Assembly (NCBI RefSeq): GCF_040436315.1
Contig: NZ_AP031572.1
Location: 1,426,001 to 1,490,000 of the forward strand
Direction: 5' to 3'
Source: Synechocystis sp. LKSZ1
Lineage (GTDB): Bacteria; Cyanobacteriota; Cyanobacteriia; Cyanobacteriales; Microcystaceae
DNA length: 64,000 bases
Shown: positions 27,776 through 38,368 of the stretch, in pieces
Position numbering within the stretch: position 1 is the first letter of the stretch
How the letters are laid out: every line of letters begins with the position of its first letter
The notes under the pieces: generated by a model
What the model saw: only the letters and a program-made list of their open reading frames with translations
What the model was told of the DNA's origin: nothing
The model's database searches: none
Program-made: the position numbers and the translations under genes

Positions 27776-29424
27776 TTTATACCCTGCCCGACGAGTTAGT
27801 GCGCTTAATTGCCGCCGGGGAAGTCATTGATTCGTTAGTAGCAGTGGTGCGGGAACTGGTGGAAAACGCCCTTGATGCCGGGGCCACTCGTTTAACTATC
27901 CACCTCGACCCCGATCATTGGCAGGTACAGGTCATCGATAATGGCCAGGGTTTATCCAAGGAAGACCTCCAGGCCTGTGCTCATCCCCACAGCACCAGTA
28001 AACTGCAAGCCTTGACCGATTTAACCCAGGTTCAGAGTCTTGGCTTTCGGGGCGAGGCCCTACACAGTTTGGCCCAAGTGGCCCAGCTCGAAATTACCAG
28101 TCGTCTGCACCAACCAGGGGCCTTGGGATGGCAAGCCCGTTATGATCACCAGGGCCAAGTCATAAGTCTAGGGCCTACCGCCATGGCTCCGGGCACCGTC
28201 GTCACCGTCAAAGAGTTATTTGCGAATTTACCCCAGCGCCGTCAAGCTGGCCTCAGCCATCAGCCACAACTCAAGGCCCTCCAGCACTACCTGCAAACCC
28301 TGGCCCTGGTTCATCCCCACCTCACCTGGCAGGTCTGGCAGACCTCCCGACTTTTGCTCAGTTTGAGTCCCGGTACCAGTGCGCGACAAATCTTGCCCCA
28401 ATTCCTCAAAAGCGTTAAACCCAGTGATCTCCAGGACAGCCAGCATTGCCTGGAACTCCCCACGGAATCAGCCCAACAGGGCCAAATTTATCTGCTCTTT
28501 GGTTTGCCCGACCGCTGTCATCGCCATCGCCCCGACTGGATTAAAGTGGCCCTCAATGGCCGTCCCATCCATTGCCCAGAGTTAGAGCAGGCTACCCTGG
28601 GGGCCTTTCACCGGACATTACCTCAACATCGTTTTCCCCTCTGTTTTCTCCATTTGCAGGTGCCACCGGCCCACGTGGATTGGAATCGCAACCCTTCTAA
28701 AACCGAGGTTTACCTGCAGGATCTCCGCTTTTGGCAGACGCAGGTTAGCCAGATCCTACAGCAGGATCTTCAACACATACTGACGGGGCCTTGGCCTCAG
28801 CAACGCCTCAATCAACTGCTCAAGGCCCAAGAGGCCCAACCCCGTTATCAGCTCAATCCTTTGGAACAATCCCTCACAACGGCCCTGGCCCCCCTAACGG
28901 TAAAAGCCGTGGCCCAGGTTCACCAGACCTATATCGTGGCGGAACATACCTCAGGTCTGTGGCTAGTGGAACAACACATTGCCCACGAGCGCATTCTCTA
29001 CGAACGACTCCAGGCGGATTGGCAGGCCGTTCCTCTACCGCAACCGATGCTGCTCCAACGATTGCGGGAGGCCCAGGTGGAACAACTCCAGCATCTTGGC
29101 CTGGAAGTAGATCCCTTTGGCGAAGACATCTGGGCGATTCGGAGTATTCCTCAATTGCTCATCCAGGCTCCAGAGGCAATGGAAATCCTCTGGGAAATGA
29201 GTCTGGGGGGAGACCTGGCCACGGCCCAGGCCACCCTTGCCTGTCGAACGGCTCTTAAGAACGGCACCCCCTTAACCCTAGGGGAAATGCAATCTTTACT
29301 GGATCAGTGGTGTGCAACCCGTCATCCCCAAACCTGTCCCCACGGACGACCGATCTATCTAGCCCTGGAGGAATCGAGTCTGGCCCGCTTTTTCCGCCGC
29401 AACTGGTTGATTGACCGTACCTAG
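27772..29424 (+). CDS. mutL: DNA mismatch repair protein MutL
   Basis: MutL is the GHKL ATPase that links mismatch recognition to strand excision. From the ATG at 27772 it has 550 residues. ATPase motifs are visible: VRELVENALDAGATRL (motif I), VIDNGQGLS (motif II), STSKL and GFRGEALHSLAQV (motif III). The C-terminal dimerisation domain follows a Gln-rich linker, contains WLVEQHIAHERILYERL and ends near HPQTCPHGRPIYLALE, which is typical of the C-terminal metal region. A TTG at 27754 is an alternative start but less likely. An Uma2-like fragment overlaps the start. Confidence 0.95.
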   Translation: MIYTLPDELVRLIAAGEVIDSLVAVVRELVENALDAGATRLTIHLDPDHWQVQVIDNGQGLSKEDLQACAHPHSTSKLQALTDLTQVQSLGFRGEALHSLAQVAQLEITSRLHQPGALGWQARYDHQGQVISLGPTAMAPGTVVTVKELFANLPQRRQAGLSHQPQLKALQHYLQTLALVHPHLTWQVWQTSRLLLSLSPGTSARQILPQFLKSVKPSDLQDSQHCLELPTESAQQGQIYLLFGLPDRCHRHRPDWIKVALNGRPIHCPELEQATLGAFHRTLPQHRFPLCFLHLQVPPAHVDWNRNPSKTEVYLQDLRFWQTQVSQILQQDLQHILTGPWPQQRLNQLLKAQEAQPRYQLNPLEQSLTTALAPLTVKAVAQVHQTYIVAEHTSGLWLVEQHIAHERILYERLQADWQAVPLPQPMLLQRLREAQVEQLQHLGLEVDPFGEDIWAIRSIPQLLIQAPEAMEILWEMSLGGDLATAQATLACRTALKNGTPLTLGEMQSLLDQWCATRHPQTCPHGRPIYLALEESSLARFFRRNWLIDRT

Positions 29425-29577
29425 GCCAGGAGGATATGAATAGGGGAAGTATCTTTGCCAAGCCCCGAAACTTAACAAATTGCGGCGAGACTGGTCAATT
29501 GTTTCTGAGAACAGTTAACATAAATTAACAACTGCCGTTGACTAAATGTTATTTTCCCGCCGTTGGAGGCCTATCGC

Positions 29578-31428
29578 GTGAATAAAAATAATAAAAAATG
29601 GCGTAATGCCGGCCTTTATGCCCTACTTCTAATCGTTGTTTTAGCTTTAGCATCTGCCTTTTTAGATAGACAGCCCCAGAGCCGCGAAACCCTGACCTAC
29701 AGCGACTTTGTACATCAGGTCGAAACCAATCAAATTGAGCGCATCAACCTCAGTGCTGACCGTACTCAGGCCCAGGTGCCCAACCCCAACGGCGGCCAGC
29801 CCTACCTGGTCAACTTACCCAACGACCCCGACTTGATCAATATCCTAACGAAACATAATGTAGATATTGCCGTCCAGCCCCAGAGCGATGATAGCTTCTG
29901 GTTCCGGGTCGCTAGTAGCCTTTTCCTCCCCATCCTGCTGTTGGTTGGCCTCTTCTTTCTTCTGCGGCGGGCCCAGAATGGCCCAGGTTCCCAGGCCATG
30001 AACTTCGGTAAATCCAAGGCCCGGGTACAGATGGAACCCCAAACCCAAGTCACCTTCGGTGATGTGGCCGGGATTGAACAAGCCAAATTGGAACTGACGG
30101 AAGTGGTAGACTTCCTCAAAAATGCTGATCGCTTTACTGCCATCGGGGCCAAAATTCCCAAGGGCGTTCTCCTGGTTGGCCCGCCGGGAACGGGTAAAAC
30201 CCTCCTGGCTAAAGCCGTTGCTGGCGAAGCGGGTGTGCCCTTCTTCTCTATCTCCGGTTCTGAATTTGTAGAAATGTTTGTCGGGGTCGGCGCTTCCCGT
30301 GTCCGTGACCTATTTGAACAGGCCAAGGCTAGTGCGCCTTGTATCGTCTTCATTGATGAAATTGATGCCGTCGGTCGTCAGCGGGGAGCCGGTCTAGGCG
30401 GTGGCAACGATGAACGGGAACAGACGTTGAACCAACTCCTGACGGAAATGGATGGCTTTGAAGGTAACACCGGCATCATCATCATTGCCGCTACCAACCG
30501 CCCCGATGTCTTGGATGCGGCTCTCCTGCGCCCCGGTCGCTTTGACCGTCAAGTAGTGGTGGATCGCCCCGACTATGCTGGCCGCAAGGAAATCCTCAAT
30601 GTCCATGCCCGGGGTAAAACCTTGGCCCAGGATGTGGATCTCGATAAAATTGCCCGCCGTACCCCTGGCTTTACTGGGGCCGACCTGTCGAACCTACTTA
30701 ATGAAGCCGCGATTTTGGCCGCTCGTCGTAACCTGACGGAAATTTCCATGGATGAAGTCAACGATGCCATTGACCGCGTCCTGGCCGGGCCAGAGAAAAA
30801 AAATCGCGTCATGAGCGAAAAGCGGAAAACCCTGGTGGCCTACCACGAAGCAGGTCATGCCTTGGTCGGTGCCCTAATGCCCGACTATGATCCAGTACAA
30901 AAAATTAGCATTATTCCTCGGGGCCGGGCCGGGGGCCTCACCTGGTTTACCCCCAGTGAAGACCGCATGGAATCCGGCCTCTATTCCCGCTCCTACCTGC
31001 AAAACCAGATGGCCGTTGCCCTAGGGGGTCGCGTTGCCGAAGAAATTATCTTTGGAGAAGAGGAAGTGACTACCGGGGCCTCCAATGACCTGCAACAGGT
31101 GGCCCGCGTTGCCCGTCAGATGATTACCCGCTTTGGTATGAGTGAACGCCTTGGCCCTGTGGCCCTGGGTCGGCAGGGAGGCGGCGTCTTCCTAGGCCGG
31201 GACATTGCTTCCGACCGCGACTTTTCTGATGAAACGGCAGCTGCCATTGATGAAGAAGTCAGTCAACTGGTGGAACAAGCCTACCAACGAGCCAAATCCG
31301 TTCTCGTGAACAATCGCCAGACCCTAGACCAGATTGCAACCATGCTGGTGGAAAAGGAAACCGTTGATGCCGAAGAACTACAGGCCATTCTGAATCGCAA
31401 TGACGTTCGCATGGCAGCCCTCGCCTAG
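29578..31428 (+). CDS. ftsH: ATP-dependent zinc metalloprotease FtsH (Synechocystis slr1604/FtsH3-like)
   Basis: FtsH is a membrane-bound hexameric AAA+ protease. The protein has 616 residues from a GTG at 29578, preceded by GGAGG at 29565-29569 with eight-base spacing; an upstream TTG at 29563 would swallow this site. The N-terminus [11 protein letters not shown] matches what I recall of slr1604 (FtsH3), the partner subunit shared by plasma-membrane FtsH1/3 and thylakoid FtsH2/3 complexes. Two membrane helices flank a periplasmic domain. The Walker [18 protein letters not shown], second region of homology, and zinc site HEAGH are intact. A terminator follows at 31468. Confidence 0.97.
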   Translation: MNKNNKKWRNAGLYALLLIVVLALASAFLDRQPQSRETLTYSDFVHQVETNQIERINLSADRTQAQVPNPNGGQPYLVNLPNDPDLINILTKHNVDIAVQPQSDDSFWFRVASSLFLPILLLVGLFFLLRRAQNGPGSQAMNFGKSKARVQMEPQTQVTFGDVAGIEQAKLELTEVVDFLKNADRFTAIGAKIPKGVLLVGPPGTGKTLLAKAVAGEAGVPFFSISGSEFVEMFVGVGASRVRDLFEQAKASAPCIVFIDEIDAVGRQRGAGLGGGNDEREQTLNQLLTEMDGFEGNTGIIIIAATNRPDVLDAALLRPGRFDRQVVVDRPDYAGRKEILNVHARGKTLAQDVDLDKIARRTPGFTGADLSNLLNEAAILAARRNLTEISMDEVNDAIDRVLAGPEKKNRVMSEKRKTLVAYHEAGHALVGALMPDYDPVQKISIIPRGRAGGLTWFTPSEDRMESGLYSRSYLQNQMAVALGGRVAEEIIFGEEEVTTGASNDLQQVARVARQMITRFGMSERLGPVALGRQGGGVFLGRDIASDRDFSDETAAAIDEEVSQLVEQAYQRAKSVLVNNRQTLDQIATMLVEKETVDAEELQAILNRNDVRMAALA

Positions 31429-31467
31429 CGCCATGGGATAAAACTTCAACTTCAAACTAAAGTCTGA

Positions 31468-31499
31468 CCCCTGTTCCTGATGGAATGGGGGATTTTTTT
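31468..31499 (+). terminator. rho-independent terminator after ftsH
   Basis: CCCC plus TTCC pair with GGAA plus GGGG across a TGAT loop, with a small internal bulge. The stem is followed at once by GATTTTTTT. The stem and T-run lie 40 bases after the ftsH stop. Confidence 0.75.
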
Positions 31500-31626
31500 C
31501 TCACAAACCGATAGACATGCTGAAGATTCTCGATGCGGGCCAGGACAATAACGCTACAATGGATTCTGCATGCAAGTGCTCAAAGCCTTGACTTGTCGGC
31601 AATCCTAGACCCGTGACAATATCCCA

Positions 31627-33537
31627 ATGGTAACAACGCCTCCTGCTCCGACCCGCTCTGTTTCTAAAGTAGAAGAGATTAAAGCCAAAAGTAATTACCT
31701 CCGCGAACCCTTAGCCAGCGAATTGGGCAATGACAGTAACTTCTTCACTGACGATGCAGTCCAAATCTTAAAATTCCATGGTTCCTATCAGCAGGACAAT
31801 CGGGACAATCGGGTCAAGGGCCAGGAAAAAGATTATCAATTCATGCTCCGGACGCGCAATCCTGGGGGCTTTATTCCACCGCAACTCTACCTGGCTCTGG
31901 ATGATATTGCTAACCAGTACGGCAACCAAACCCTGCGGGTCACGACGCGACAAGGCCTACAGGTGCATGGCATTCTCAAGCAGAACTTAAAAACGGTAAT
32001 TAGTACCATCGTCAACAATATGGGCTCGACCCTGGGGGCCTGTGGCGATATTAATCGTAATGTGATGGCGCCACCAGCTCCCTTCCGTAACCGACCAGAG
32101 TACGGTTATGCCTGGGACTACGCCAACCGCATTGCCGACTTGCTTAGTCCCCAGAGTGGCGCCTACTACGAAATTTGGCTCGATGGCGAAAAGATGATTA
32201 GTGCCGAGGAAGCGCCTGAAGTAAAAGCGGCCCGTCAGGCGGGAATACCGGGAAGCAAGGTACAGGACGCCCGAGAACCCATCTACGGCCAGCAGTTCAT
32301 GCCCCGTAAGTTCAAAATTAGTGTGACGGTGCCGGGGGACAATTCCATCGACCTCCTGACCCACGATGTCAGCCTGGTGGTGATCACCAATGCCCAGGGG
32401 GAACTGGAGGGCTTTAATGTCTATGCCGGGGGCGGCCTGGGCCGGACGCATCATAAGGAAGAAACCTTTCCCCGGGCCGCTGACTCTATTGGCTACGTCG
32501 AAAAAGCCGATGTTTATGACCTGATCAAGGCCATTGTGGCTACCCAACGGGACTACGGCGACCGCTACAATCGTCGTCACGCCCGTATGAAGTATCTATT
32601 GGCGGATTGGGGCGTCGAAAAATTCCGGGCCCAGGTCGAGACCTTCCTCGGCAAACCCCTGGCCCCCTTCAAACCCCTGCCGGAATGGCGTTACCACGAT
32701 TATCTGGGCTGGCATGAGCAAGGGGATGGCAAGCTTTTCTGTGGCCTATCCGTCGAAAATGGCCGCATTAAAGATGATGGCGTATTCCAACTGAAACAGG
32801 CCCTGCGCCAGATTGTTGAAACCTATCAAATTCCTCTACGGCTGACGGCCAACCACAACATCATCCTCTACGAGATTGACCCTCGCCACCAAGGGAAGAT
32901 CCAGGCCATTCTGACGGAACGTGGAGTTGTCACTGACCCCAACCAAATTGATACTCTGGTGCGCTATTCCATGGCCTGTCCGGCCCTGCCCACCTGTGGT
33001 CTGGCGGTTACTGAATCCGAGCGGGCCCTGCCGGCAATTAATGCTCGCATTCGCCAAGTCCTGAAAAAAGTCGGTCTTGGCCAGGAAAGTATCGTGGTGC
33101 GGATGACGGGCTGTCCCAACGGCTGTGCCCGGCCCTACATGGCGGAGTTGGGCTTTGTCGGCATTACCCCCAATACCTACCAGATTTGGCTGGGAGGAAC
33201 GCCCCACCAGACTCGTCTGGCCCAGGCCTATACGGATAAGCTGGCCATCGACCAACTGGAAAGCTTCCTCGAACCGCTGTTTGTCTACTTCAAGCAGAAC
33301 CGCCAGCCCCAGGAAAGTTTTGGGGAATTTTGTGGGCGGGTCGGCTTTGCGGCCCTACGGCAATTTAGTGCGGCCTATGTTCCGGCCCCTGCGACTCGCC
33401 AACGGACGAAAAATCAGCACCGCGTTAGCGTTCCCGATGAGATGTTTGCCCAGCTAAAACAGGCCTCTCTGGAAGAAAAGCGGCCGATGAATCAGATTAT
33501 TCAAGCGGCCCTCGAAGCCTATTTTCGGCAATCCTAG
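31627..33537 (+). CDS. sir: ferredoxin-sulfite reductase with ribbon-helix-helix-like tail
   Basis: Sir reduces sulfite to sulfide with six electrons from ferredoxin using coupled siroheme and a [4Fe-4S] cluster. The 636 residues carry the two ferrodoxin-nitrite/sulfite reductase repeats ([23 protein letters not shown]) and the cluster ligands [10 protein letters not shown] and [13 protein letters not shown]. The final 40 residues ([16 protein letters not shown] then [18 protein letters not shown]) look like a CopG-type ribbon-helix-helix unit, a possible DNA-binding or dimerisation tail. Plant plastid Sir is known to bind and compact nucleoid DNA. It is monocistronic. Confidence 0.95.
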   Translation: MVTTPPAPTRSVSKVEEIKAKSNYLREPLASELGNDSNFFTDDAVQILKFHGSYQQDNRDNRVKGQEKDYQFMLRTRNPGGFIPPQLYLALDDIANQYGNQTLRVTTRQGLQVHGILKQNLKTVISTIVNNMGSTLGACGDINRNVMAPPAPFRNRPEYGYAWDYANRIADLLSPQSGAYYEIWLDGEKMISAEEAPEVKAARQAGIPGSKVQDAREPIYGQQFMPRKFKISVTVPGDNSIDLLTHDVSLVVITNAQGELEGFNVYAGGGLGRTHHKEETFPRAADSIGYVEKADVYDLIKAIVATQRDYGDRYNRRHARMKYLLADWGVEKFRAQVETFLGKPLAPFKPLPEWRYHDYLGWHEQGDGKLFCGLSVENGRIKDDGVFQLKQALRQIVETYQIPLRLTANHNIILYEIDPRHQGKIQAILTERGVVTDPNQIDTLVRYSMACPALPTCGLAVTESERALPAINARIRQVLKKVGLGQESIVVRMTGCPNGCARPYMAELGFVGITPNTYQIWLGGTPHQTRLAQAYTDKLAIDQLESFLEPLFVYFKQNRQPQESFGEFCGRVGFAALRQFSAAYVPAPATRQRTKNQHRVSVPDEMFAQLKQASLEEKRPMNQIIQAALEAYFRQS

Positions 33538-33691
33538 CGGTTTTTAAGCATCTAAACAGGGCCTGGCGAGCTAGTATTGAACGGTTATCGGCCCGACTGA
33601 ATCGAGACGCAAGACAGCGGGTGGATTAAGCTAGAATCCCTATAGCATTTGCCAATCGTTATTGCTGGGTATTTGGCCCGCTCATTGACCC

Positions 33692-34846
33692 TTGCCTATT
33701 TTGTCAACCATCTTTTCCAACTTGTCCCGTTTGACCTTGGGGGGCCTGGTGCTATTGGCCCTCGTGGCCTGCCAACCACCCGATCCACTTGTAAAACCCT
33801 CCCCCAGCAACAGCCCCCAGTTGAAAAGCCAATTGACCCTGACCAATGCGACCCTAGAACAAAGTAACGCTAAAGGTCAGACCCTCTGGAAAATTCAGGT
33901 CAAGGATACGCAATACACCCCAGACCGCAAAAATGCTAAGCTCACGCAATTGAAGGGAGACCTCTACAGCAACGGCAAAGTCGTTCTCAAAGTCAAAGCC
34001 GACCGGGGAGAAATCCTAGAGAATGGTGCGGTTATTTTGCTCAGAGATAATATTGTGGCCGTGGATCCCCGTAACCAAGCGGTGCTCCGCAGTCAAGAAG
34101 TGGAGTGGCAACCCCAAGCCGCCCTCCTCATTGCCCGTCGTGACCTCCAGGGAGAACATCCCCAAGTCCGCTTGACCGCCCAAGAGGGCCGCTATGCGAC
34201 CCAGGGCCAGCAGTTAACCCTCAAGGGCAATATTGTTGCAGTCTCTGACCAGCGTCGTTTGGAACTCAAAACCGAAGAGCTCGTTTGGGAAGTCCCCCAA
34301 AACAAATTGATTGGTGAGCGTCCCTTGAACATAGCCCGCTACGAAGGTAAAACCATTACGGATAAAATTACGGCGGCGAAGGCCGAGGTGCTACTCAAAA
34401 CTAAGCAAGTTTTAGTCAAAGACAATACCGAGTTTCGTTCCCTCAAGCCCCCTCTGCAAATCGCCGTTAAAAGCCTCGTCTGGAACTATGCTGATCGCCT
34501 AGTAGAATCCCAGGAGCCAGTGCAAATTTTAGATTACCAGGCCCAGATGACCGTGACGGGCAACCGTGGCCGCGTCGATTTAGCCCAGGAAATGGCCTGG
34601 TTGACCGACGGGACAAAAGGGACTAGCGAAGAACACCAATCGCAACTCTTTGCTGACCGGTTGACCTGGAATATGCGCGCCCAAACCCTAGAAGCCGTAG
34701 GCAATGTTATTTACGAACAAAATCGGGGAACCAAGTTTAACTTAACGGGGGATAAGGCCCTGGGTTCCCTCAGCAATAATACGGTTGTGGTCACGAGCTA
34801 TAATCCCGACCGCGTCGTGACGGAAATTTATCCCTCTCCTCGCTAA
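33692..34846 (+). CDS. LptC-like periplasmic lipoprotein of LPS export
   Basis: The 384-residue protein starts with a hydrophobic signal and lipobox LVAC (Cys27), then repeats of the OstA/LptC beta-strand pattern: TLEQSNAKGQTLWKIQVKD, a region with KADRGEILENGAVILLRDN, and LTLKGNIVAVSDQRRLELKTEEL. It matches the long cyanobacterial LptC (COG3117) that connects LptBFG to LptA/LptD in lipopolysaccharide transport. Starts are TTG at 33692 or a second TTG at 33701; no ATG is available near the signal peptide. An OmpR-type regulator follows 13 bases later and a DUF192 gene after that, forming a likely three-gene operon. Confidence 0.85.
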   Translation: MPILSTIFSNLSRLTLGGLVLLALVACQPPDPLVKPSPSNSPQLKSQLTLTNATLEQSNAKGQTLWKIQVKDTQYTPDRKNAKLTQLKGDLYSNGKVVLKVKADRGEILENGAVILLRDNIVAVDPRNQAVLRSQEVEWQPQAALLIARRDLQGEHPQVRLTAQEGRYATQGQQLTLKGNIVAVSDQRRLELKTEELVWEVPQNKLIGERPLNIARYEGKTITDKITAAKAEVLLKTKQVLVKDNTEFRSLKPPLQIAVKSLVWNYADRLVESQEPVQILDYQAQMTVTGNRGRVDLAQEMAWLTDGTKGTSEEHQSQLFADRLTWNMRAQTLEAVGNVIYEQNRGTKFNLTGDKALGSLSNNTVVVTSYNPDRVVTEIYPSPR

Positions 34847-34859
34847 CATTCCTATCCCT

Positions 34860-35555
34860 ATGCCCACTGCTCCAGCCCAGCTCCAGCCCTATGTTCTTCT
34901 GGTCAATACGGATGAAGTTCTCACCTACAAGGCCAGCCAAGACCTCCAGGAAGCCGGCTACAAACCGTTATTTGTCAGTGAGGTGGCCCAGGTTTGGACA
35001 GAATTGGAACGTCTCCAACCGGCCCTGATGGTGATCGACCGGCTCCGATGCGGAGCCGAGGGCCTGTTGCTTTGCCGTGAACTCCGCCGCCAAGACTATC
35101 CCATTACCCTGTTGATGGTAGTTGACCAAGAAACCGTTGAAGAGCGGGTCGCCTGTTTAGAGGCGGGGGCCGATGACTATCTGCTGAAGCCTTACCGGGC
35201 TGAATCCTTTCTCCAGCGCATTCGTTTCTATCTCTCTCCTAGTGAAACAGCGCTGGAACAGCTACAGTTTAGTAGCCTAACCCTCGATTTGGCGTCCCGT
35301 CGATTATTTCTGTCGGGCCGTGTGGTTGAATTGACCATGAAAGAATTTGAACTTTTAAAATACCTAATGACCAATGCCAAGGAAGTGGTGACCCGTGAGC
35401 AAATCCTAGAGCATGTTTGGGGATACGACTTTCAGGGTGAATCGAATATCATCGAAGTCTATATTCGCTATCTACGCCTTAAGCTAGAGCAAAATGGCCA
35501 AAAACGCTTTATTCACACTGTGCGGGGGGTCGGCTATGTTCTGCGGGATAATTAA
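34860..35555 (+). CDS. OmpR-family response regulator with atypical receiver
   Basis: The 231-residue protein has a receiver (about 10-125) and a winged-helix domain (about 135-231; MKEFELLKYLM and HTVRGVGYVLRDN). In the receiver the phospho-acceptor Asp is present (VIDR) and so is the Lys (LLKPY). The acidic pair after strand 1 reads NT instead of DD, and the conserved Thr/Ser is Val (LLMVV). Such receivers often work without phosphorylation, as described for NblR of Synechococcus, to which this bears some resemblance; I do not assign the name. It is downstream of the LptC-like gene and upstream of a DUF192 lipoprotein. Confidence 0.88.
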   Translation: MPTAPAQLQPYVLLVNTDEVLTYKASQDLQEAGYKPLFVSEVAQVWTELERLQPALMVIDRLRCGAEGLLLCRELRRQDYPITLLMVVDQETVEERVACLEAGADDYLLKPYRAESFLQRIRFYLSPSETALEQLQFSSLTLDLASRRLFLSGRVVELTMKEFELLKYLMTNAKEVVTREQILEHVWGYDFQGESNIIEVYIRYLRLKLEQNGQKRFIHTVRGVGYVLRDN

Positions 35556-35582
35556 CCCCCTTATTCTCTAGGAGGAAAACCA

Positions 35583-36086
35583 ATGTTGACTGCTTGGTCT
35601 CGGCCCTGGCTATACCTTTTAATTGCCAGTTTTTTACTATCTAGCTGTTGGTCAGTGCTATCGGAGGACAATCCGGCCCTGAGTGGCCAGGGCCAGCAGC
35701 TACCGGTCACGGCTCAACTCCCGGTGGCGGGCCAGGTGATTGACTTGGAGGTGGCCCAGACCCCCGAGCAACAGGCCAAGGGTCTTATGTTTCGAGAACA
35801 GTTGGCCCCTAACCGAGGGATGCTCTTTGCCTTTTCGCCGCCTCGGGTAGCTCGCTTCTGGATGAAAAATACCTTGATTGACCTGGATATGATCTTTGTC
35901 TACCAGGGCCGTATCGTGATGATTCTTGACCGCGTTCCCCCCTGTCGCCAGGACCCCTGCCCCGTGTATGGCCCTTGGGCGGAAGTGGATCAGGTCATTG
36001 AACTAGCCGCTGGACAAGCAGAACACCTAGGGCTAAAGGTGGGAGATTCCCTGACCGTGCGAGCTGTTTCTTCCCCCAAACCTTAA
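35583..36086 (+). CDS. DUF192 family lipoprotein
   Basis: The 167-residue protein has a signal peptide with lipobox LSSC (about residue 22) and a DUF192 domain: GLMFREQLAPNRGMLFAF, RFWMKNTLIDLDMIF and the C-terminal EHLGLKVGD. DUF192 is a small beta-rich domain of unknown function in exported proteins. An AGGAGG at 35570-35575, seven bases before the ATG, marks a strong start. It closes the LptC-like/regulator operon. Confidence 0.9.
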   Translation: MLTAWSRPWLYLLIASFLLSSCWSVLSEDNPALSGQGQQLPVTAQLPVAGQVIDLEVAQTPEQQAKGLMFREQLAPNRGMLFAFSPPRVARFWMKNTLIDLDMIFVYQGRIVMILDRVPPCRQDPCPVYGPWAEVDQVIELAAGQAEHLGLKVGDSLTVRAVSSPKP

Positions 36087-36520
36087 GCTTTACTTTAGAG
36101 TTAAGCCATCATAAAACCGCTAGAGTATGTCTTAAGGTAGATTGTCTGCAATAAGATCTTGAGTTATCTTAATGGGTCTTCCCTAGAATTATTTGATTGT
36201 TCCTGGGCCTGACTCTAAAGGCAATGGTTATGATGCTTCCTTAGCAAGAACTAACCTAATCCATCAATGGTTGAGCTGAGGGGTGTGAGGAATTAATAAT
36301 TCTTGAAAAATATTATCTAAAGACAGTTATTGCTCGGTTTAAGGGGCTAAACTTTGCTCATTACCCCGGCAGACTCTGAGCGTATTGTCTTTAGTTCTTT
36401 GCCAGAAAACTATCCCTTGACATTTTTAAAATTGTCCTAGATACTGCTCCAACAGTGTCTTCGCCCGTTACTATAACTGCAACTCGTTACCCAATCAATT
36501 TACAAAAACTATTTAAGATA
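36087..36520. other. 434-base intergenic region upstream of the DUF2949 gene
   Basis: This AT-rich stretch holds one promoter-like pair at 36417-36445. The rest contains no convincing ORF, tRNA or strong terminator. An in-frame upstream start (36455) for the next gene is judged unlikely. Confidence 0.5.
36417..36445 (+). promoter_or_regulatory. candidate sigma-70 type promoter of the DUF2949 gene
   Basis: TTGACA at 36417-36422 is followed after 17 bases by GATACT at 36440-36445, a perfect -35 hexamer with a four-of-six -10. It lies 75 bases before the proposed ATG at 36521. Confidence 0.5.
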
Positions 36521-36715
36521 ATGACTCTCTCTTACGCCTCCAATCCCCTCTTAAAATTTTTAAAGCAAGAATTGGCCCTCTCGGATGCATCCTTGGCGGT
36601 GGCGAAACGCACGGCTCAAGATAATTACAATGCCCTCCCCATTGTCCTATGGCAGTATGGCCTAATTACCCTGGATGAACTAGACCGTATTTACGACTGG
36701 CTAGACCAGGGTTAA
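36521..36715 (+). CDS. DUF2949 family small protein
   Basis: From the ATG at 36521 this is a 64-residue protein, MTLSYASNPLLKFLKQEL onward, with ALPIVLWQYGLITLDELDRIYDWL. It matches the short cyanobacterial DUF2949 family in length and content. An in-frame start at 36455 would fall only ten bases after the candidate promoter and add 22 atypical residues. The function is unknown. It is convergent with rplI across 13 bases. Confidence 0.85.
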   Translation: MTLSYASNPLLKFLKQELALSDASLAVAKRTAQDNYNALPIVLWQYGLITLDELDRIYDWLDQG

Positions 36716-36728
36716 TCTTGACCCGTCC

Positions 36729-37187
36729 CTAGAGGGGCGCAACTTGAATTTCGATTTCAGCAAAAACTTCGGGATGGAGCTTAATTTGAGCTTTATAAAA
36801 ACCAAGCTTGCTGATTTCGGGCAAACTCACGCCCCGGCGGTCTACCTCTTGATTCGTGGCCGCTTTGATAGCATCTACCACATCTTGGGTCGTAACCGTT
36901 CCAAAAATAGACTCCCCTTCACCGGCCTGTTTCGAGACCACAAAACGACCAATGGTTTGCAGGGCCACTTTGCGGGCCTCGGCTCCAGCTTTTTCCGCGG
37001 CTAAACGGGCCTGCTCCTTGGCGCGGCGCTGTTCCACTTGGCGTAAAATTCCCGGCGTTGCCAGAACCCCAATACCTCGGGGAATGAGATAGTTGCGGGC
37101 GTAACCAGGGGCCACCTCCACCAGGTCACCGTTGTAACCTAATTTATTAACCGATTGATTTAAAACGACTTGTACGCGCTTAGGCAT
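36729..37187 (-). CDS. rplI: 50S ribosomal protein L9
   Basis: L9 sits at the base of the L1 stalk and has two RNA-binding domains joined by a long helix. The product is 152 residues from the ATG at 37187 ([23 protein letters not shown]), with the family signature [13 protein letters not shown] and a charged connecting helix. The frame extends 61 codons further upstream (to 37370), but that part overlaps nothing conserved and is not used. phoH lies 185 bases upstream on the same strand. Synthesis level is probably set by its own promoter. Confidence 0.97.
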   Translation of the reverse strand: MPKRVQVVLNQSVNKLGYNGDLVEVAPGYARNYLIPRGIGVLATPGILRQVEQRRAKEQARLAAEKAGAEARKVALQTIGRFVVSKQAGEGESIFGTVTTQDVVDAIKAATNQEVDRRGVSLPEISKLGFYKAQIKLHPEVFAEIEIQVAPL

Positions 37188-37372
37188 GGGCTTTGATTTC
37201 CAACACGAATGATTTACAGCATTGCGACGATCTACTATCATACCTAAAAGTCTCCCCAATGGGGATTTGTCAGATTTCACCTCGATCAAAACCAGGACAC
37301 TCTGCAGAAGGGCTACGGGGTCAAGGCTCCCCTGGGGAAAACCAGACGCTAACCCCCCATGGGCAACCATCC

Positions 37373-38350
37373 CTAGGCCGAGCCCGCTGGACTGGGCTGT
37401 TCAGCTCTTTCGTAGGCCTCAACAATGCGCTGTACCAGGGGATGACGCACCACATCCGCTTGGCCGAGATAACAAAAACTAACGCCTTCCACCGCTTTGA
37501 GAATCTGCTGGGCAACCTGGAGGCCCGAGGCCTGATGACTGGGCAGATCGGTTTGGGTGATGTCCCCAGTTACAACCATTTTGGAGCCAAAGCCTAGACG
37601 AGTGAGCACCATTTTGAGTTGGGCTGGGGTCGTATTCTGGGCCTCATCCACGATCACAAAGGCATTACTGAGGGTGCGGCCCCGCATATAGGCCAGGGGG
37701 GCCACTTCAATTTTGCCCCGCTCCATCAAGTCTGGAATTTTTTCAGCATCAATAAATTCATAGAGAGCATCGTAGAGAGGCCGCAAAAAAGGATCTACTT
37801 TCTGTTGGAGATCACCGGGGAGAAAGCCCAATTTTTCCCCCGCTTCCACGGCAGGACGAGTGAGGATCAGACGTTCACAGTCATTATTGAGCAGGGCCTG
37901 AACCGCGAGTACTGCGGCCAAAAAGGTTTTTCCCGTCCCCGCAGGGCCAATACAGAAGGTAATATCGTGGGTCTGAATCGCTTTAATGTACTGCCGTTGC
38001 CGGAAGGTCTTGGCCCGAACCACTTCTCCCCGACGGGTCTTGGCTAGAATTGTTTGCTGGAGGGCCTGGTATTCTTCACCCCGGCCGGTATCCAGGGCTT
38101 GAAAGGCCGTGAGAATATCGGGGCGGGCAATGGCCTTAGCGTTTTGCCAGTAGGAGGCCAGAGAGTTCAGGACGTTTAGGGTTCGTTCAACGGCTTTCGC
38201 TTCCCCTAGAATATGGAGTTCTTGCCCACGGAGAATCAGTTTGGTGCCGGTATGCCTAGCCAGGTAGATTAAATTATCTTCTCCCACCCCCACTAGGGCC
38301 ATCGCGCTTTCGGGACTCGGGAGATGCAAAATTTCTAAGGTTTCGGCCAT
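37373..38350 (-). CDS. phoH: PhoH-family ATPase
   Basis: PhoH-like ATPases (YbeZ type) are associated with RNA metabolism and ribosome maturation. The 325 residues hold an N-terminal KH-like region, then Walker [28 protein letters not shown], the ATPase stretch [19 protein letters not shown] (Walker B DEAQ) and [12 protein letters not shown]. Length is in the family range. It is 18 bases downstream of a conserved membrane protein and precedes rplI on the same strand, so the three genes may be partly co-transcribed. Confidence 0.93.
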   Translation of the reverse strand: MAETLEILHLPSPESAMALVGVGEDNLIYLARHTGTKLILRGQELHILGEAKAVERTLNVLNSLASYWQNAKAIARPDILTAFQALDTGRGEEYQALQQTILAKTRRGEVVRAKTFRQRQYIKAIQTHDITFCIGPAGTGKTFLAAVLAVQALLNNDCERLILTRPAVEAGEKLGFLPGDLQQKVDPFLRPLYDALYEFIDAEKIPDLMERGKIEVAPLAYMRGRTLSNAFVIVDEAQNTTPAQLKMVLTRLGFGSKMVVTGDITQTDLPSHQASGLQVAQQILKAVEGVSFCYLGQADVVRHPLVQRIVEAYERAEQPSPAGSA

Positions 38351-38368
38351 AAACCGGAGTAAATAAAA

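Noticed and set aside
29437-29529. Short ORF MNRGSIFAKPRN after mutL
   Set aside because: The AGGAGG before it is only about three bases from the ATG, too close for normal initiation, and there is no family match.
31987-32580. 197-codon ORF antisense to sir
   Set aside because: It is a shadow of conserved sulfite reductase codons, with no ribosome binding site.
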